Assembly: GCF_016134045.1 (NCBI RefSeq)
Contig: NZ_CP065915.1
Location: 1,054,001 to 1,118,000 of the forward strand
Length of the DNA: 64,000 nt
Reading direction: 5' to 3'
Source of the DNA: Pelagovum pacificum
Lineage (GTDB): Bacteria; Pseudomonadota; Alphaproteobacteria; Rhodobacterales; Rhodobacteraceae
Shown: positions 26,719 through 34,413 of the stretch, in pieces
Position numbering within the stretch: the stretch's first letter is position 1
Layout of the letters: each line of letters begins with the position of its first letter
The notes under the pieces: model-generated
Database searches by the model: none
What the model was told of the DNA's origin: nothing
The model's input: only the letters and a program-made list of their open reading frames with translations
Program-made: the position numbers and the translations under genes

Positions 26719-26734
26719 TGTCCGTTATCGGACA
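26719..26734. repeat. Dispersed palindrome TGTCCG-N4-CGGACA (intergenic copy)
   Basis: TGTCCGTTATCGGACA is a perfect 6-bp inverted repeat with a TTAT loop, located between the convergent ends of the CoA-binding gene and hisE. Near-identical elements occur at several other places in the window, see findings. Confidence 0.6.
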
Positions 26735-26747
26735 CGTGTCGCGCGAC

Positions 26748-27056
26748 CTAGCCGCGCGACGCCTTCTCCTCGAGGCCGCTGGTTCCCGCGCGCCTGTCCA
26801 GTTCCGCCTCGATGTCCGACAGCATGACGCCCCGCGCCGCGCACATCACCAGGAGATGGTAGAGAACGTCGGCAGCCTCCGCCGTCAGCCGCTCCCGGTC
26901 GCCCTTGACGGCCTCGATCACAGCTTCGATCGCCTCCTCACCGAACTTCTCGGCGCATTTCTCCGGCCCCTTGGACAGCAGCTTGGCCGTCCAGCTCTCC
27001 TCCGGATCGGACGACAGGCGACCGCGAATGGTCTCGGCCAATTGCGCGATGCTCAT
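26748..27056 (-). CDS. hisE: Phosphoribosyl-ATP diphosphatase (HisE)
   Basis: The product has 102 residues, the normal length of stand-alone HisE. It removes pyrophosphate from PR-ATP, the second step of histidine synthesis. Recognisable parts are [33 protein letters not shown], with the Glu residues of the metal-binding EExxE-like helix, and [12 protein letters not shown]. The ATG overlaps the hisF stop by 4 bases (ATGA, 27053-27056), so it is the last gene of a coupled hisA-hisF-hisE unit. Confidence 0.95.
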   Translation of the reverse strand: MSIAQLAETIRGRLSSDPEESWTAKLLSKGPEKCAEKFGEEAIEAVIEAVKGDRERLTAEAADVLYHLLVMCAARGVMLSDIEAELDRRAGTSGLEEKASRG

Positions 27057-27814
27057 GTCATCCTCACCGGAATGCCGGCGGCGGCCATGTGGGCCTTCGC
27101 CTCAGCGATCGTGTGGGTGCCGAAGTGGAAGATCGACGCGGCGAGCACGGCAGAGGCCCCGCCTTCCGTCACCCCTTCGACGAGGTGGTCGAGCGTGCCG
27201 ACGCCGCCACTGGCGATGACCGGCACGTCGACCGCGTCCGAGATGGCCCGCGTCAGGGGCAGGTTGAAGCCCTGCTTCGTGCCGTCCCGGTCCATCGAGG
27301 TCAGCAGGATCTCTCCGGCGCCCTTCTCGGCGGCCATCACGGCGAACTCCACCGCGTCGATGCCGGTCGGGCGGCGGCCGCCGTGGGTGAAGATCTCCCA
27401 ACGGCCGGGCTCCACCGTTTTGGCGTCGATGGCGCAGACGATGCATTGCGCGCCGAAAACGTTTGCGGCTTCGCTCAGCACGTCCGGATTGGCCACGGCG
27501 GCGGAGTTGAAGCTGACCTTGTCCGCGCCGGCCAGCAGCAGGTTGCGCACATCCTCGACCGTCCGGACGCCACCGCCGATCGTCAGCGGCATGAAGCACT
27601 GCTCCGCCGTGCGCGTGGCAAGGTCGTACATCGTGCCGCGGTTCTCGTGTGTCGCATGGATGTCGAGGAAGCAGAGCTCGTCCGCACCGGCGGCATCGTA
27701 GGCGCGCGCGCTCTCCACCGGGTCACCGGCGTCGATCAGGTCGACAAAGTTGACGCCTTTCACCACGCGTCCGTCGGCAACGTCGAGGCAGGGGATGATC
27801 CGGGTTTTCAGCAT
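27053..27814 (-). CDS. hisF: Imidazole glycerol phosphate synthase cyclase subunit (HisF)
   Basis: The product has 253 residues, the standard length. It forms the (beta/alpha)8 barrel that uses ammonia from HisH to make IGP and AICAR from PRFAR. The start [23 protein letters not shown] holds the catalytic Asp (IPCLD), and [15 protein letters not shown] holds the second (DRDGT). Phosphate-binding loops ASGGVGT and TIGGGVR are present. The ATG shares one base with the hisA stop (TGATG), and the stop overlaps hisE, so the three genes are tightly coupled. Confidence 0.96.
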   Translation of the reverse strand: MLKTRIIPCLDVADGRVVKGVNFVDLIDAGDPVESARAYDAAGADELCFLDIHATHENRGTMYDLATRTAEQCFMPLTIGGGVRTVEDVRNLLLAGADKVSFNSAAVANPDVLSEAANVFGAQCIVCAIDAKTVEPGRWEIFTHGGRRPTGIDAVEFAVMAAEKGAGEILLTSMDRDGTKQGFNLPLTRAISDAVDVPVIASGGVGTLDHLVEGVTEGGASAVLAASIFHFGTHTIAEAKAHMAAAGIPVRMT

Positions 27815-28536
27815 CAGGCGGCCTTCATCAGAGCCATCGCCGCGGCGAGGTCGATCGCTCCGTCATACAGCGCCCGGCCCGAAATCGCGCCGGCGATCAC
27901 GCCGGTTTCCTTCAGCGCGGCGAGGTCGTCGAGCGAGGAGACGCCGCCGCTGGCGATGACGGGAATGTCGACGGCCCGGGCAAGCGCTGCCGTTGCGGCC
28001 ACGTTCGGCCCGCCCATGGCGCCGTCCCGTTCGATGTCGGTGTAGATGATCGCCGCGATGCCCGCGTCCTCGAACTGGCGGGCGAGATCGGTGACGAGAA
28101 GCTCCGTCTCCTCCGCCCAGCCCCGCGTCGCGACCCGCCCGTTCCTGGCGTCGAGTCCCACGGCGACCTTGCCCGGAAACGTTTTCGCCGCGTCCCGGAC
28201 AAGTGTCGGGTTCTCGACAGCCACGGTGCCGAGGATGACGCGCGCAAGCCCACGATCGAGCCAGCGTTCGATCGTCGCCATGTCGCGGATCCCGCCGCCG
28301 AGTTGTACGGGGATGTCGACCGACGCGAGGATCGCCTCGACCGGCGCGGCATTCACCGGCGTTCCGGCGAAGGCACCGTTGAGATCGACGAGATGCAGCC
28401 ACTCCGCCCCGGCTTCGACGAAATGCGCCGCCTGTTCGGCAGGCGTGTCGCTGAAGACCGTCGCGGCGTCCATGTCGCCGCGCAGGAGGCGGACGGCCTG
28501 GCCGTCCTTGAGGTCGATGGCGGGGTAAAGGATCAT
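27814..28536 (-). CDS. hisA: Phosphoribosylformimino-AICAR-P isomerase (HisA)
   Basis: The product has 240 residues; the ATG at 28536 has AAAGGAG 8 bases upstream. It isomerises ProFAR to PRFAR. The barrel starts [17 protein letters not shown] with the catalytic Asp (AIDLK), and [11 protein letters not shown] carries the second. Phosphate loops LGGGIRD and IASGGVSS are intact. It is the first gene of hisA-hisF-hisE on this strand, since the upstream 0.9 kb to hisH holds a gene on the other strand. It therefore probably has its own promoter in 28537-28725. Confidence 0.96.
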   Translation of the reverse strand: MILYPAIDLKDGQAVRLLRGDMDAATVFSDTPAEQAAHFVEAGAEWLHLVDLNGAFAGTPVNAAPVEAILASVDIPVQLGGGIRDMATIERWLDRGLARVILGTVAVENPTLVRDAAKTFPGKVAVGLDARNGRVATRGWAEETELLVTDLARQFEDAGIAAIIYTDIERDGAMGGPNVAATAALARAVDIPVIASGGVSSLDDLAALKETGVIAGAISGRALYDGAIDLAAAMALMKAA

Positions 28537-28600
28537 CTCGCGGGCTCCTTTTCGTTCGCGAAAGCAGATGGCACGCTGCCTCGCCGGATGCAACTTGGCC

Positions 28601-28616
28601 TGTCCGTTTCCGGACA
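28601..28616. repeat. Dispersed palindrome TGTCCG-N4-CGGACA (hisA leader copy)
   Basis: TGTCCGTTTCCGGACA, a perfect 6-bp inverted repeat with TTTC loop, lies in the 189-bp gap between divergent hisA and the TetR-type gene. A second palindrome, ACGGACGTCCGT at 28628-28639, lies 11 bases further on and could be an operator for the neighbouring regulator. Confidence 0.55.
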
Positions 28617-28725
28617 CGCGATGCCAAACGGACGTCCGTCCGGAAACCGCCACCGGTGCGTTAAGGATGTGGAAAGGCCTTCGCCGCTAGAGATGGGCAA
28701 CCCAAGGCGGATTGCGGAGGATGCG

Positions 28726-29277
28726 ATGCCAAAGGACACGATGGACCGGCGGGTCCGGCGGACACGGACCGTACTCGCCCAGACGGCCGAGGCGCTTCTG
28801 GACGAAGGCCGCTGGACCGAGGCGTCGGTGCAGGAAATCTGCCAGCGCGCAGACCTCGCCCGGTCGTCCTTCTACGCCCATTTCGCCTGCAAGGAGGGTC
28901 TGCTGACCTGGATGCTGGAAGAAAAGCTCGCTGCTTCGGATGACGAGATCGCCGCGATCCCCGACCGTCACGGGCGGCTCGTGACGCTGACCTGGCTCGT
29001 CTGGCACATCCGCAGCGCGCGACCGCTCTACCGTCACCTGCTGTCGGACGCCGGCCCGGTCGGCCTGCGCCGCCGACACGAAGTGCGGCTCAGGACCGCG
29101 CTCAGTCGCGAGATCGGGCGGTCGGTGCAGGGCAGGGGGCCGGAGCCGCTGCGCTTCATGGCCGCCGGTGCTCTGGCCGTGGTCGAGGACTGGCTGGCCC
29201 GTGACAAGGGACTTGGCACTGCGGACGTGGAGGAACGGTTGCATGCGCTGGTTTCTCCGGCCCTTGCGGTGGCCTGA
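28726..29277 (+). CDS. TetR-family transcriptional regulator inside the his cluster
   Basis: The product has 183 residues; the ATG at 28726 has GGAGG 5 bases upstream. The N-terminal TetR helix-turn-helix is clear: RRTRTVLAQTAEALLDEGRWTEASVQEICQRADLARSSFYAHFACKEGLLTWML at about residues 12-65, including the typical SFYAHF recognition-helix end. The C-terminal ligand domain is diverged and short. It lies on the strand opposite to the his genes, between hisH and hisA, and shares a promoter region with hisA that holds two palindromes. Control of itself or of hisA is possible but not shown. The target ligand is unknown. Confidence 0.85.
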   Translation: MPKDTMDRRVRRTRTVLAQTAEALLDEGRWTEASVQEICQRADLARSSFYAHFACKEGLLTWMLEEKLAASDDEIAAIPDRHGRLVTLTWLVWHIRSARPLYRHLLSDAGPVGLRRRHEVRLRTALSREIGRSVQGRGPEPLRFMAAGALAVVEDWLARDKGLGTADVEERLHALVSPALAVA

Positions 29278-29454
29278 GAGCGGTAAGGAGGGTCACCGAA
29301 CGGGCTCCGCTGGCGACCGTCTTGCCACCAGGGGGACCGAGCAGGCGATCGGTTTGCAGACCTGCCGGGGCGGGGCCAGTCGATCCGGACCAGCATTCGG
29401 TGCGGAAACGGTGCGGGCGCGCGTGTGCTTTTGAGCGTTCGCAAGTAGCGCTGA

Positions 29455-30093
29455 CTACGGCATCCAGTTCAGGAAGTTCGCGATCAGTCGCAGCCCGGCG
29501 GACTGGCTTTTCTCCGGGTGGAATTGCGCGCCGATGATCGTGCGACGACCGACGATGGCGGTGACTTCTCCACCGTAGTCTACATGGGCGAGGAGGTCGG
29601 CCTCGTTCACCGTGTTCATCTGGAAGGAATGCACGAAGTAGGCGTGATCGCCGGTCGAGATGCCGTCCAGAACCGGGTGCGGGCGGTCGATGACGAGGTC
29701 ATTCCAGCCCATGTGCGGCACTTTCAGTGACGGGTCCGCGGGCCTGATCCGCTCCACGTCGCCGGGGATCCAGCCGAAGCCCGGGACCGGCTCGAACTCG
29801 TGACCGGTCGTGGCAAGCAACTGCATCCCGACGCAGATGCCGAGGAAAGGGCGGCCGTCGGTCTCGACCCGCTCGATGATCGCCTCGGACAGGCCGCGGC
29901 GTGAGAACAGCGCGTTGCGGCAGGCGGGAAAGGCGCCGTCGCCGGGCAGCACGATACGCTCTGCGCGACGGACCTCGTCGGGATCGGACGTGACGATGAC
30001 GCGGCCGCCACCTGTCTCCGCCGCCATACGTTCGAACGCCTTCTGCGCGGAGTGCAGGTTGCCGCTTTCATAATCGATGATCGCGGTGGTCAC
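29455..30093 (-). CDS. hisH: Imidazole glycerol phosphate synthase glutaminase subunit (HisH)
   Basis: The product has 212 residues. It is the class I glutamine amidotransferase that feeds ammonia to HisF. The nucleophile elbow is [13 protein letters not shown] with the active Cys, and the C-terminal pair is AQFHPEKSQ with catalytic His and Glu. The oxyanion-strand region and [12 protein letters not shown] match the family. The start is a GTG at 30093 that overlaps the hisB stop by 4 bases (GTGA), showing coupling to hisB. The stop is followed by a 177-bp gap and then the end of the convergent TetR-type gene. Confidence 0.95.
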   Translation of the reverse strand: MTTAIIDYESGNLHSAQKAFERMAAETGGGRVIVTSDPDEVRRAERIVLPGDGAFPACRNALFSRRGLSEAIIERVETDGRPFLGICVGMQLLATTGHEFEPVPGFGWIPGDVERIRPADPSLKVPHMGWNDLVIDRPHPVLDGISTGDHAYFVHSFQMNTVNEADLLAHVDYGGEVTAIVGRRTIIGAQFHPEKSQSAGLRLIANFLNWMP

Positions 30094-30677
30094 AGCGCGC
30101 CCTTGGTCGAGGGGATCTCGTCGGCCTTGCGCGGGTCGGGCTCGACCGCGACGCGCAGGGCGCGGGCGACTGCCTTGAACGCGGCTTCCGCAACGTGGTG
30201 GCTGTTCAGCCCGTGAACCTGATCGATGTGCAGCGTGATGCCGCCATGAGTCGACAGCGCCTGGAAGAACTCCCGCACCAGCTCCGTATCGAAGGTGCCG
30301 ATCTTGGGGGAGACGAATTCGAGCGTGAAGATCAGGAACGGTCGCCCGGACAGGTCGAGGGCGGCACGCACTTGCGCATCATCCATCGCGAGCGCGCAAT
30401 CGCCGTACCGGCGGATGCCGCGCTTGTCACCGAGCGCCTCTGTCAGGGCCTTGCCGAGCGCGATGCCCACATCCTCGACCGTGTGGTGGTCGTCGATATG
30501 CAGATCGCCGTCGCAGCGCACCTTCATGTCGATCAGCGAATGCCGCGACAGCTGGTCGAGCATGTGATCGAAGAACCCGACACCGGTCTGGTTGTCATAA
30601 GTGCCGGTCCCGTCGAGGTCGATCTCGACCGAGATGCCGGTTTCGGACGTCTGTCTGGTAACTGTCGCGCGTCTCAT
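30090..30677 (-). CDS. hisB: Imidazoleglycerol-phosphate dehydratase (HisB)
   Basis: The product has 195 residues, the length of monofunctional HisB without the phosphatase domain. It dehydrates IGP to imidazole acetol phosphate. The manganese-binding histidine motifs are present: [31 protein letters not shown] and its second-half partner [16 protein letters not shown]. It heads the hisB-hisH pair. The upstream gap to the Sel1/GYF gene is 218 bp and divergent, so the promoter must lie there. Confidence 0.96.
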   Translation of the reverse strand: MRRATVTRQTSETGISVEIDLDGTGTYDNQTGVGFFDHMLDQLSRHSLIDMKVRCDGDLHIDDHHTVEDVGIALGKALTEALGDKRGIRRYGDCALAMDDAQVRAALDLSGRPFLIFTLEFVSPKIGTFDTELVREFFQALSTHGGITLHIDQVHGLNSHHVAEAAFKAVARALRVAVEPDPRKADEIPSTKGAL

Positions 30678-30895
30678 GGCCCTGCCTTTCCCGCGGCCCT
30701 TATAGGCAGCGCGGAGGGGTTAGGAAAGATGCCCGCGAATAACGAAAAATCTTAGTGTGTAAAGGACATTAGGTTGCGTCCGGAGACGGCGGTATAGTCA
30801 GAGCACTATCGATTCGAAGTCCAGTTTCAAACAAATGACCGGGTCCGAATTGGTGTTCGTCAGTGGACACGGGCCCACGCCTTTCCGGGGGAACC

Positions 30896-32200
30896 ATGTC
30901 CAGACCGAACTTGCTTGGGAGCGCCGCGGCGCTCGCGACGGCGCTATTTCTCGCCGCACCCGTCAGCGCCCAGTCCAGCTCCATGACCGTCGACGGCGTC
31001 ACCGTCACGATCACCGGCGGCGGCTCTCAATCCGTCACGTCCGTCGACGGGGGCACGCGGATCGGGCTGAATGGAAACGTTTTCGAACTCTACCAGGACC
31101 GCGTCGTGATCGACGGCGAGGTGATGGAGACCTCCGGGTTCACCGAGGCGGAGATCGACAGCACCGATGGCGTGAAGCTCTTCCTCGACGGCGCGCTGTT
31201 CTACGAGATGACCGAGGCGCAGGTCCTTCAGGCCGCCGTGGATGACGGTGACATCGACGCGATGAATGACCTTGGCCTGCTCTACGTTGAGGGCGAGGGC
31301 GGTGTTGAACAGGATTACGCCCGCGGGATCGAGTTGATGACGGCCGCGGCGGAGGGCGGAAACCAGTATGCGCAGGCCAACCTTGCCTTCGCCTACAACA
31401 CCGGCAAATGGGGCGTCGCGCAGGATGAAGCGCAGGCCCGCGACTACGCCGGGCTGTCCGCCGAACAGGGCAACCTGATCGCGATGCGGCTCTATGGCGG
31501 GTTGCTGCTCTACGGAGAGGGTGGGGAAGCGGACATCCCGACCGGCCTCCAGATGCTGACGACCGCCGCCGAAAGCGGCGACGCCCTCGCCATGAATGCG
31601 CTCGGCGTCGCCTATGGCACCCCCGATTTCGGGGTGCAGGATGCGGCGGCGGGCACCGAATGGTATCGCCGCGGCGCCGAAGCGGGTCTCGCCGTCTCGC
31701 AGTCGAACTATGGTTTCGCATTGCTGAACGGCACGGGGACGGAGGCCGATCCGGCGGAAGCCTACCGCTGGTTCCTCGCCGCTGCAGAGCAGGGCAACAT
31801 CGTCGCGATGCGCAAGACGGGCGAGCTTCTGGCGAACGGCACCGGCGTGGAGGCCGACCTCGTCGCGGCGCGCGACTGGCTCTCGCAGGCCGCGGCGGGC
31901 GGGGACGAACCGGCGGCCGACATGCTCGAGCAACTCGATGCCTACGAGGCGGGTCTGACGGAAGAGGGCGCGACCGACACCGACGATGCTTCGACCGAAG
32001 AGACCTCGACGCCCCCCGACCTGCCGCCCGCCGAGGCGGCGATCTACTTCTATGCCGAGGCCGGAGAGCCGATCGGTCCGGTCACGCTGACCGACCTGCG
32101 CGCCGCGCTTGGCACGCTCGGTCCGGACACGCTGATCTGGTCCGATGGCATGGCCGACTGGACGCCCGCCGCGCAGGTCGAGGGCATTGTCGCGAAGTGA
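30896..32200 (+). CDS. Secreted Sel1-repeat protein with C-terminal GYF-like domain
   Basis: The product has 434 residues from the ATG at 30896 (GGGGGAA just upstream). A signal peptide ends ...APVSAQ at about residue 26. A small domain of about 75 residues follows, then about five to six Sel1-type repeats (residues 110-350) of the form 'A.NDLGLLYVEGEGGVEQDYARGIELMTAAAEGG'. An acidic Thr-rich linker leads to a C-terminal domain (residues 380-434) with FYAEAGEPIGPVTLTDLRAAL and TLIWSDGMADWTPAAQVEGI, the GYF_2-type pattern. Sel1 repeats are protein-binding solenoids and GYF folds bind proline-rich or short peptide ligands. The same GYF-like module occurs in the next gene, so the two proteins may share a partner. 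The function is unknown. Confidence 0.85.
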   Translation: MSRPNLLGSAAALATALFLAAPVSAQSSSMTVDGVTVTITGGGSQSVTSVDGGTRIGLNGNVFELYQDRVVIDGEVMETSGFTEAEIDSTDGVKLFLDGALFYEMTEAQVLQAAVDDGDIDAMNDLGLLYVEGEGGVEQDYARGIELMTAAAEGGNQYAQANLAFAYNTGKWGVAQDEAQARDYAGLSAEQGNLIAMRLYGGLLLYGEGGEADIPTGLQMLTTAAESGDALAMNALGVAYGTPDFGVQDAAAGTEWYRRGAEAGLAVSQSNYGFALLNGTGTEADPAEAYRWFLAAAEQGNIVAMRKTGELLANGTGVEADLVAARDWLSQAAAGGDEPAADMLEQLDAYEAGLTEEGATDTDDASTEETSTPPDLPPAEAAIYFYAEAGEPIGPVTLTDLRAALGTLGPDTLIWSDGMADWTPAAQVEGIVAK

Positions 32201-32221
32201 GTTTTTCAAGGGAGTGAGACT

Positions 32222-33079
32222 ATGAGACGTTTCTTTACAAGCACTTGCCTGATCGCCGGCCTGCTCGGCGCCACTGGCGTGGTGGCGCAGACACCACCGC
32301 CGCTGCCGGTCACGCCGCCGCCGTTGCCGACCCCGCCGCCGCTGCCGGCGGTCTCGGCCTTCATCGACGAGGGCGGCACACCGGGCGGCCCCTACGACCG
32401 GGAGGCGCTGACTGCCAAGGCAGACGAGGGCGCGCTGACCGCCGAGACGCTGGCCTGGATGGAGGGCATGACCGACTGGACCCCGGCGGGCGAGGTCGAG
32501 GACCTTGCCTTCCTGTTCGACGCGGACACGGCCGAAACGGAGGAGACTGCCGAAGGCATGGCTGACGCGGCAGAGCCCGCCGAGGGGATGGCCGACACGG
32601 AGGAGACCACCGAAGGGATGGTCGACGAGATGGAGGAGATGGCCGAAGAGATCGACGAGTCGCTCGAGGTCACCACCGATGAGAGCGAGACGGCGGAGTC
32701 GGGCGCGATCGACCCCGCGACCGCGATCGTCGGCGCGTGGTACGAGGAATCCCCGGTGCCGATCCCCGGCGTCGGCTTCGGCCTCGGCAAGCTGACGACG
32801 ACGTATGGCGCGGATGGAAACGTTTCCGCCGAGGGCACGATCGAGCTGGACATGCAGGGTATGCCGCTTGAGCTGCCGATGTCCCTGACGGGGAGCTACA
32901 CGATCACGCCGACGTCGGGCGAAGCGTTCGACCTTGCAATCGACGGCGAGATCGAGGTGACCATTCCCGGACTCCCGCCCGAAACCGGACCGATGCAGGA
33001 AACCGTAACGCTCGAGTTCCTGGACGCCGACACGATGCGCGACCCGGAGTCGATGGGGACCATTACGCGGGTGGAGTAG
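32222..33079 (+). CDS. Secreted GYF-domain protein with Pro-rich N-terminus and beta-rich C-terminus
   Basis: The product has 285 residues. After a signal peptide (ending GVVAQ) comes a proline-rich run of TPPPLP repeats (residues 23-46), then a GYF_2-like module (GGPYDREALTAKA ... AWMEGMTDWTPAGEVEDL, about 50-100). A very acidic linker (about 100-160, rich in Glu, Thr and Met) follows. The last 125 residues (IVGAWYEESPVPIPGVGFG...) look like a beta-rich lipid- or ligand-binding domain. The gene is 21 bp after the Sel1/GYF gene with its own RBS (AGGGAG), so the two form an operon ended by a strong terminator. The Pro-rich segment could be a ligand for the neighbour's GYF-like module; this is inference. 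Confidence 0.85.
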   Translation: MRRFFTSTCLIAGLLGATGVVAQTPPPLPVTPPPLPTPPPLPAVSAFIDEGGTPGGPYDREALTAKADEGALTAETLAWMEGMTDWTPAGEVEDLAFLFDADTAETEETAEGMADAAEPAEGMADTEETTEGMVDEMEEMAEEIDESLEVTTDESETAESGAIDPATAIVGAWYEESPVPIPGVGFGLGKLTTTYGADGNVSAEGTIELDMQGMPLELPMSLTGSYTITPTSGEAFDLAIDGEIEVTIPGLPPETGPMQETVTLEFLDADTMRDPESMGTITRVE

Positions 33080-33088
33080 TCGGAAAGG

Positions 33089-33115
33089 GAGGCGCTGCGG
33101 CCGGCGCAGCGCCTC
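33089..33115 (+). terminator. Intrinsic terminator after the GYF operon
   Basis: A perfect 11-bp stem GAGGCGCTGCG / CGCAGCGCCTC with a five-base loop begins 9 bases after the stop codon and is followed by TTCGA. It also lies 26 bases from the end of the convergent regulator gene. Confidence 0.75.
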
Positions 33116-33140
33116 TTCGATGCGGACCCGTCCGAAGCGG

Positions 33141-33836
33141 TCAGTTCGACAACAGGCTGTTGAGTTTCCGGACCGGCGGGACCGGCTCGTCATGGCCAAT
33201 GATCTGGATATGACCATCGGCCATGCGCTTGAAGCCGACCGCCGAGAATCCGCCGAATCGCTGACGAGGTAGGTCAGTGAGGTCGAACAGACTGTAGGAA
33301 GCGGTTCCCGTGGCGGCCTCGTCGACTTCGATCAGGCCGATGATGCGGTTGTCGCCGACCGGTTCGGCGACGATGAAGCTCGTCTCGTCGTCGCGTCCCA
33401 TGGAGTTGCAGATGACGATGCCGCCGTGACTGTCGCCGAGGTTGGCGTAGATGTGCGGGCGTCCCTCGCCGGGCTTGGGGAAGGTGACCTTGCCGCCCAG
33501 CAACTCGATCATCCCTGCGAGCAGAAGTACCGGACCGGAGGCCGATCCGGCGTCGGCCGGCAGGTCCGTCTGATTGTCCAGCGGGCGTCTGCCGAGCGCG
33601 AGCCAGGATTCATCGACCTGAAGCAATTCCGCGATGGCATGCAGCTTTCCATAGCGCGGACGCGCCAGACCCCTGTACCATTTATTGATCGTGTTGGATG
33701 AGACGTCGACCCGCGCTTCCTCGAGCAGCCGGTTCTTGAGCCATTTCTGACGTCCCTGAACCATCTCCGGAGAATCGGGATGACTCTCCACTGCCAGCCT
33801 CAAACGGTAGCCGAATTCCTTCGTGGTATCGCGCAA
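33141..33836 (-). CDS. XRE-like HTH transcriptional regulator divergent from the giant RTX gene
   Basis: The product has 231 residues. The start is probably the TTG at 33836: GGGGGGAAG lies 5 bases upstream and no in-frame ATG occurs before the HTH. An N-terminal helix-turn-helix of Cro/CI type covers about residues 30-80 (KNRLLEEARVDVSSNTINKWYRGLARPRYGKLHAIAELLQVDESWLALG). The C-terminal 130 residues contain short beta strands (GGIVICNSMG, NRIIGLIEVDEAATG) and are not a recognised ligand domain. It is divergent from the 8.7-kb RTX gene across 577 bp of AT-rich DNA and is the obvious candidate regulator of it. That link is inferred from position only. Confidence 0.8.
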   Translation of the reverse strand: MRDTTKEFGYRLRLAVESHPDSPEMVQGRQKWLKNRLLEEARVDVSSNTINKWYRGLARPRYGKLHAIAELLQVDESWLALGRRPLDNQTDLPADAGSASGPVLLLAGMIELLGGKVTFPKPGEGRPHIYANLGDSHGGIVICNSMGRDDETSFIVAEPVGDNRIIGLIEVDEAATGTASYSLFDLTDLPRQRFGGFSAVGFKRMADGHIQIIGHDEPVPPVRKLNSLLSN

Positions 33837-34413
33837 CTTTGCTTCCCCCCGTCAGTCCCAGGGGCCAGCGCCGCAAACATTTGCTTCGCGACATATTCCA
33901 CCCAAACGTGACCGATCTCTTAAACGTCTACTAAACAATCCCTAAGGGCAGCCCCCTGCTGCCCTTAGGTCACCTAGACTTCCCCCTATCTGCTCGTATT
34001 GCAAGAAGATTTTGAAAATTCTTTTGATATTTCACGCATGAGATTACCAAAATTCGTATTCACCTTTCGAGTCCTGACTCGCTGAACAATTCAGTCTTGC
34101 GATGATTTCACCTTTAAGGTGGATTTACGTGGATATTGGAGTTGAATGCTTGAATCAACTTTTGGCTAACCAATGGCCTTTAAGCAAATTTTGTTTGTCA
34201 GTCATGAGTCAACTGCCCAACTTCCGCCAGATTTGGTGCATCTAAATATCTGAAAATAAACAATTAATACGAATATGTCTTTAATAGGGCAATATTTGTT
34301 GACGAATTGGTCGCTGTCGACAACCATCTGGCACGACGCGGTCAGCTGGGGCTGCGGGGAGTAATCGGAAGCCGCTTGTTTGCTTTTGCGGCAGAATACC
34401 GGGGGATAATTTA
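33837..34413. promoter_or_regulatory. Long AT-rich divergent intergenic region with a perfect 12-bp hairpin
   Basis: This 577-bp stretch has no convincing gene. From about 33970 to 34310 it is visibly AT-rich in an otherwise very GC-rich window. At 33941-33969 a perfect 12-bp inverted repeat (CCTAAGGGCAGC / GCTGCCCTTAGG, loop CCCCT) stands alone. A Shine-Dalgarno (GGGGGAT) lies just before the giant gene. It probably holds both promoters and control sites; a small RNA is possible. No specific site could be proved. Confidence 0.6.
33941..33969. other. Perfect 12-bp inverted repeat in the divergent control region
   Basis: CCTAAGGGCAGC pairs perfectly with GCTGCCCTTAGG around CCCCT. It sits 105 bases upstream of the regulator start and 445 bases upstream of the giant gene. 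It has no T tract on either side, so it is more likely an operator or RNA structure than a terminator, but this is not settled. Confidence 0.55.

Noticed and set aside
33941-33969. The 12-bp inverted repeat as a terminator
   Set aside because: It has no T tract on either strand and lies between two divergent genes, where no transcript should end; it is listed as a possible operator or RNA structure.
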